Assembly: GCA_023132105.1 (NCBI GenBank)
Contig: JAGLYS010000091.1
Span: 1-6,037 of the forward strand
Source: Caldifarciminota bacterium
GTDB lineage: Bacteria; Hydrothermota; 32-111; QNBC01
DNA length: 6,037 bases
Direction: 5' to 3'
Of the stretch, positions 4,960 to 6,037 are shown one piece after another. Below the pieces are notes generated by a model that was not told the DNA's origin, ran no database searches, and saw only the letters and a list, made by a program, of their open reading frames with translations. The position numbers were made by a program, and so were the translations under genes. How positions within the stretch are numbered: position 1 is the stretch's first letter; each line of letters begins with the position of its first letter.

Positions 4960-4988
4960 AGGGGTCAGGTCTCTCAATTACTATTATC
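4960..4988. repeat. Left 29-bp inverted repeat of the RAYT element
   Basis: It starts AGGGGTCAGGTCTC and ends CTATTATC, and is the exact reverse complement of 5975-6003. It contains the transposase stop codon (TGA, complement of 4974-4976) and its last four sense codons, so the protein's D-N-S-N tail is dictated by the repeat. An A8 run lies just outside at 4947-4954. Confidence 0.9.
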
Positions 4989-5939
4989 TAATATATTATC
5001 CAATTTCTCTTTATATTGCTTTATCTTTACATTATTTTCTGATTTCAAAATGAACATATTTACCAGCGAAGAAACTGTTGTATATTTTATATCAAACACC
5101 GAACCAATCTCTCTTAATGTCATACCAGTATATTGTTTTAATCCATATATGAATAATAATCTTAAAATATTGCCACGCTTTTTTAGATATAATTGTTCCT
5201 TCAAAATATTTAATTTTTCTATCAATATCTTTTCAATATCATCTTTGCTCAGATTTAATAGATGTTTTGCTTCATAATATTCATCTGTACTTTTATTATT
5301 ATATTTTATCATTGTTCTTACTCTATCTTTGATATCTTCAATAAATTCGTCACTTCCTAAAACACCATTCTTACCATATATTTCTTCTGTATTAATACTT
5401 TTATGTCTATTATGCCAATTAATTACATATGCATGATATTCATTAATGTCATAATTTTCTAATATTATATCAGTTCTTAACCATGAAACATGCACATCTC
5501 TGCTGATATAATTACTATAGCTACTCCAATGATATTCTTCAGGTGATTTTACTATTGCAGCTCGGACAGGATTTAAATGGATATATGCACTTAATACTAA
5601 TAAATATGCATCATTGTTAACTACAATTGATTTATATCGTCCTTGAAATATAGAACCTACCAATGAATATTTAGCTTTGAAATAATTTGAATAACTTGTA
5701 TTTAAATAATGCATTGCTTTGCTTAGATTAGCATATGGGGTCTCAAGAAGTAAATGATAGTGATTATCCATTAAACAATAACAATATAAATTTAATGAAT
5801 ATTTGGTTATTGTTTCTTCAAGTTTCTTAAGAAATATATTTTTATCACTATCATTATAAAATATTTTATCCTTACGTTGTCCTCTATCAATAATGTGATA
5901 AAATGCTCCTTCATACTCTATTCTTAACGGTCGCGCCAT
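4974..5939 (-). CDS. REP-associated tyrosine transposase (RAYT, Y1/HUH family)
   Basis: This 321-residue single-strand DNA endonuclease/transposase opens with MARPLRIEYEGAFYHIIDRG, the typical RAYT start. The metal-binding HUH motif is DNHYHLLLE (His60, His62). The catalytic tyrosine lies in NTSYSNYF (Tyr83 or Tyr86, which I cannot separate by eye). Family blocks FQGRY (98-102), IHLNPV (120-125) and WSSY (138-141) follow. The C-terminal third is a longer extension with a probable helix-turn-helix, MTLREIGSVFDIKYTTVSS (273-291), similar to the DnaA-like DNA-binding tail of long RAYTs. The frame is intact and all key motifs are present, so it may be active. No accessory gene accompanies it. Its promoter lies immediately upstream and there is no Shine-Dalgarno. 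The stop and last codons fall inside the left inverted repeat. Confidence 0.92.
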   Translation of the reverse strand: MARPLRIEYEGAFYHIIDRGQRKDKIFYNDSDKNIFLKKLEETITKYSLNLYCYCLMDNHYHLLLETPYANLSKAMHYLNTSYSNYFKAKYSLVGSIFQGRYKSIVVNNDAYLLVLSAYIHLNPVRAAIVKSPEEYHWSSYSNYISRDVHVSWLRTDIILENYDINEYHAYVINWHNRHKSINTEEIYGKNGVLGSDEFIEDIKDRVRTMIKYNNKSTDEYYEAKHLLNLSKDDIEKILIEKLNILKEQLYLKKRGNILRLLFIYGLKQYTGMTLREIGSVFDIKYTTVSSLVNMFILKSENNVKIKQYKEKLDNILDNSN

Positions 5940-5945
5940 AAATTT

Positions 5946-5973
5946 ATTATACTTTAAATTTTGTTTTTGTCAA
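5946..5973 (-). promoter_or_regulatory. Near-perfect sigma70-type promoter of the transposase gene
   Basis: On the minus strand TTGACA (complement of 5968-5973) and TATAAT (complement of 5946-5951) are both full consensus, 16 bp apart. The expected start, about 7 bases downstream, is at or next to 5939, the A of the ATG. The bases between the -10 box and the ATG are A/T only, with no Shine-Dalgarno. A leaderless transcript is therefore predicted. The -35 box ends one base from the inverted repeat, so the promoter travels with the element. Confidence 0.75.
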
Positions 5974-5974
5974 C

Positions 5975-6003
5975 GATAATAGTAATTGAGAGACCTGACC
6001 CCT
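5975..6003. repeat. Right 29-bp inverted repeat of the RAYT element
   Basis: It starts GATAATAGTAATTGAG and ends CCTGACCCCT, the exact reverse complement of 4960-4988. It lies just upstream of the transposase promoter. The remaining 34 bases to the window end (6004-6037) show no feature I can support. Confidence 0.9.
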
Positions 6004-6037
6004 ATACTGACCTATTCGTATCATATGACAGTACATT

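Larger units (their letters stand above)
4960..6003. mobile_element. RAYT element bounded by 29-bp perfect inverted repeats
   Basis: A 1044-bp unit contains one minus-strand transposase gene, its promoter and identical 29-bp inverted ends (4960-4988 and 5975-6003). Outside the ends the flanks stop matching at once, which defines the element edges. No target-site duplication is visible, as expected for HUH-type single-strand transposition. Perfect identity of the ends suggests recent activity or recent spread. Classical IS200/IS605 elements have subterminal hairpins rather than long terminal inverted repeats, so this layout is unusual for the enzyme class. Confidence 0.75.

Noticed and set aside
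4940..4964. CCCC...GGGG pair around an A-tract as a terminator for the transposase
   Set aside because: The stem is only 4 bp and the T-run would be in the loop, not after the stem; it does not fit an intrinsic terminator.
5050..5277. Plus-strand frame of 75 codons inside the transposase gene
   Set aside because: It is a shadow of the RAYT C-terminal region; composition is typical of antisense AT-rich sequence.

Overview
The window is AT-rich, with four complete protein genes and repeat-rich intergenic DNA. The genes suggest an uncultivated, probably anaerobic Gram-negative-type bacterium: a large soluble hybrid sensor kinase, a bacterial class I HMG-CoA reductase, a lone FeMo-cofactor-binding-like protein and a REP-associated tyrosine transposase (RAYT). 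I cannot name the phylum. No rRNA, tRNA or CRISPR array was seen.

Layout. Positions 1-509 hold no convincing gene. The first ~200 bases are a patchwork of small repeats. The rest carries palindromes and promoter-like motifs, including two related 14-nt dyads at 223-236 and 342-355 and a short hairpin leader just before the kinase. 510-2642 (+) encodes a PAS-GAF-HisKA-HATPase-receiver hybrid histidine kinase. 2643-2934 is intergenic. It contains a 13-codon micro-ORF with a very good ribosome binding site, a perfect 12-bp hairpin and the likely promoter of the next gene. 2935-4215 (+) encodes a soluble HMG-CoA reductase with all four expected catalytic residues. 4353-4781 (+) encodes a small NifX/NifB-C-terminal-like protein lying between two related repeat units (4231-4290 and 4799-4889). 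4960-6003 is a compact element: a minus-strand RAYT gene with its own near-perfect sigma70-type promoter, bounded by 29-bp perfect inverted repeats. A GTAG-headed hairpin of REP type lies 24 bp outside its left end.

How the parts relate. The three plus-strand genes look like separate transcription units: they have sizeable gaps, different start-region architectures and no shared pathway. The most notable structure is the right half. There, a RAYT with long perfect terminal inverted repeats sits beside a REP-like hairpin and two MITE-like units whose tips partly resemble the RAYT tips. Both the RAYT and the FeMo-co-like gene have promoters that place the transcription start at or within a few bases of the start codon, with no Shine-Dalgarno, so both may be translated from leaderless mRNAs. 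HMG-CoA reductase, in contrast, has a classical AGGAGGT.
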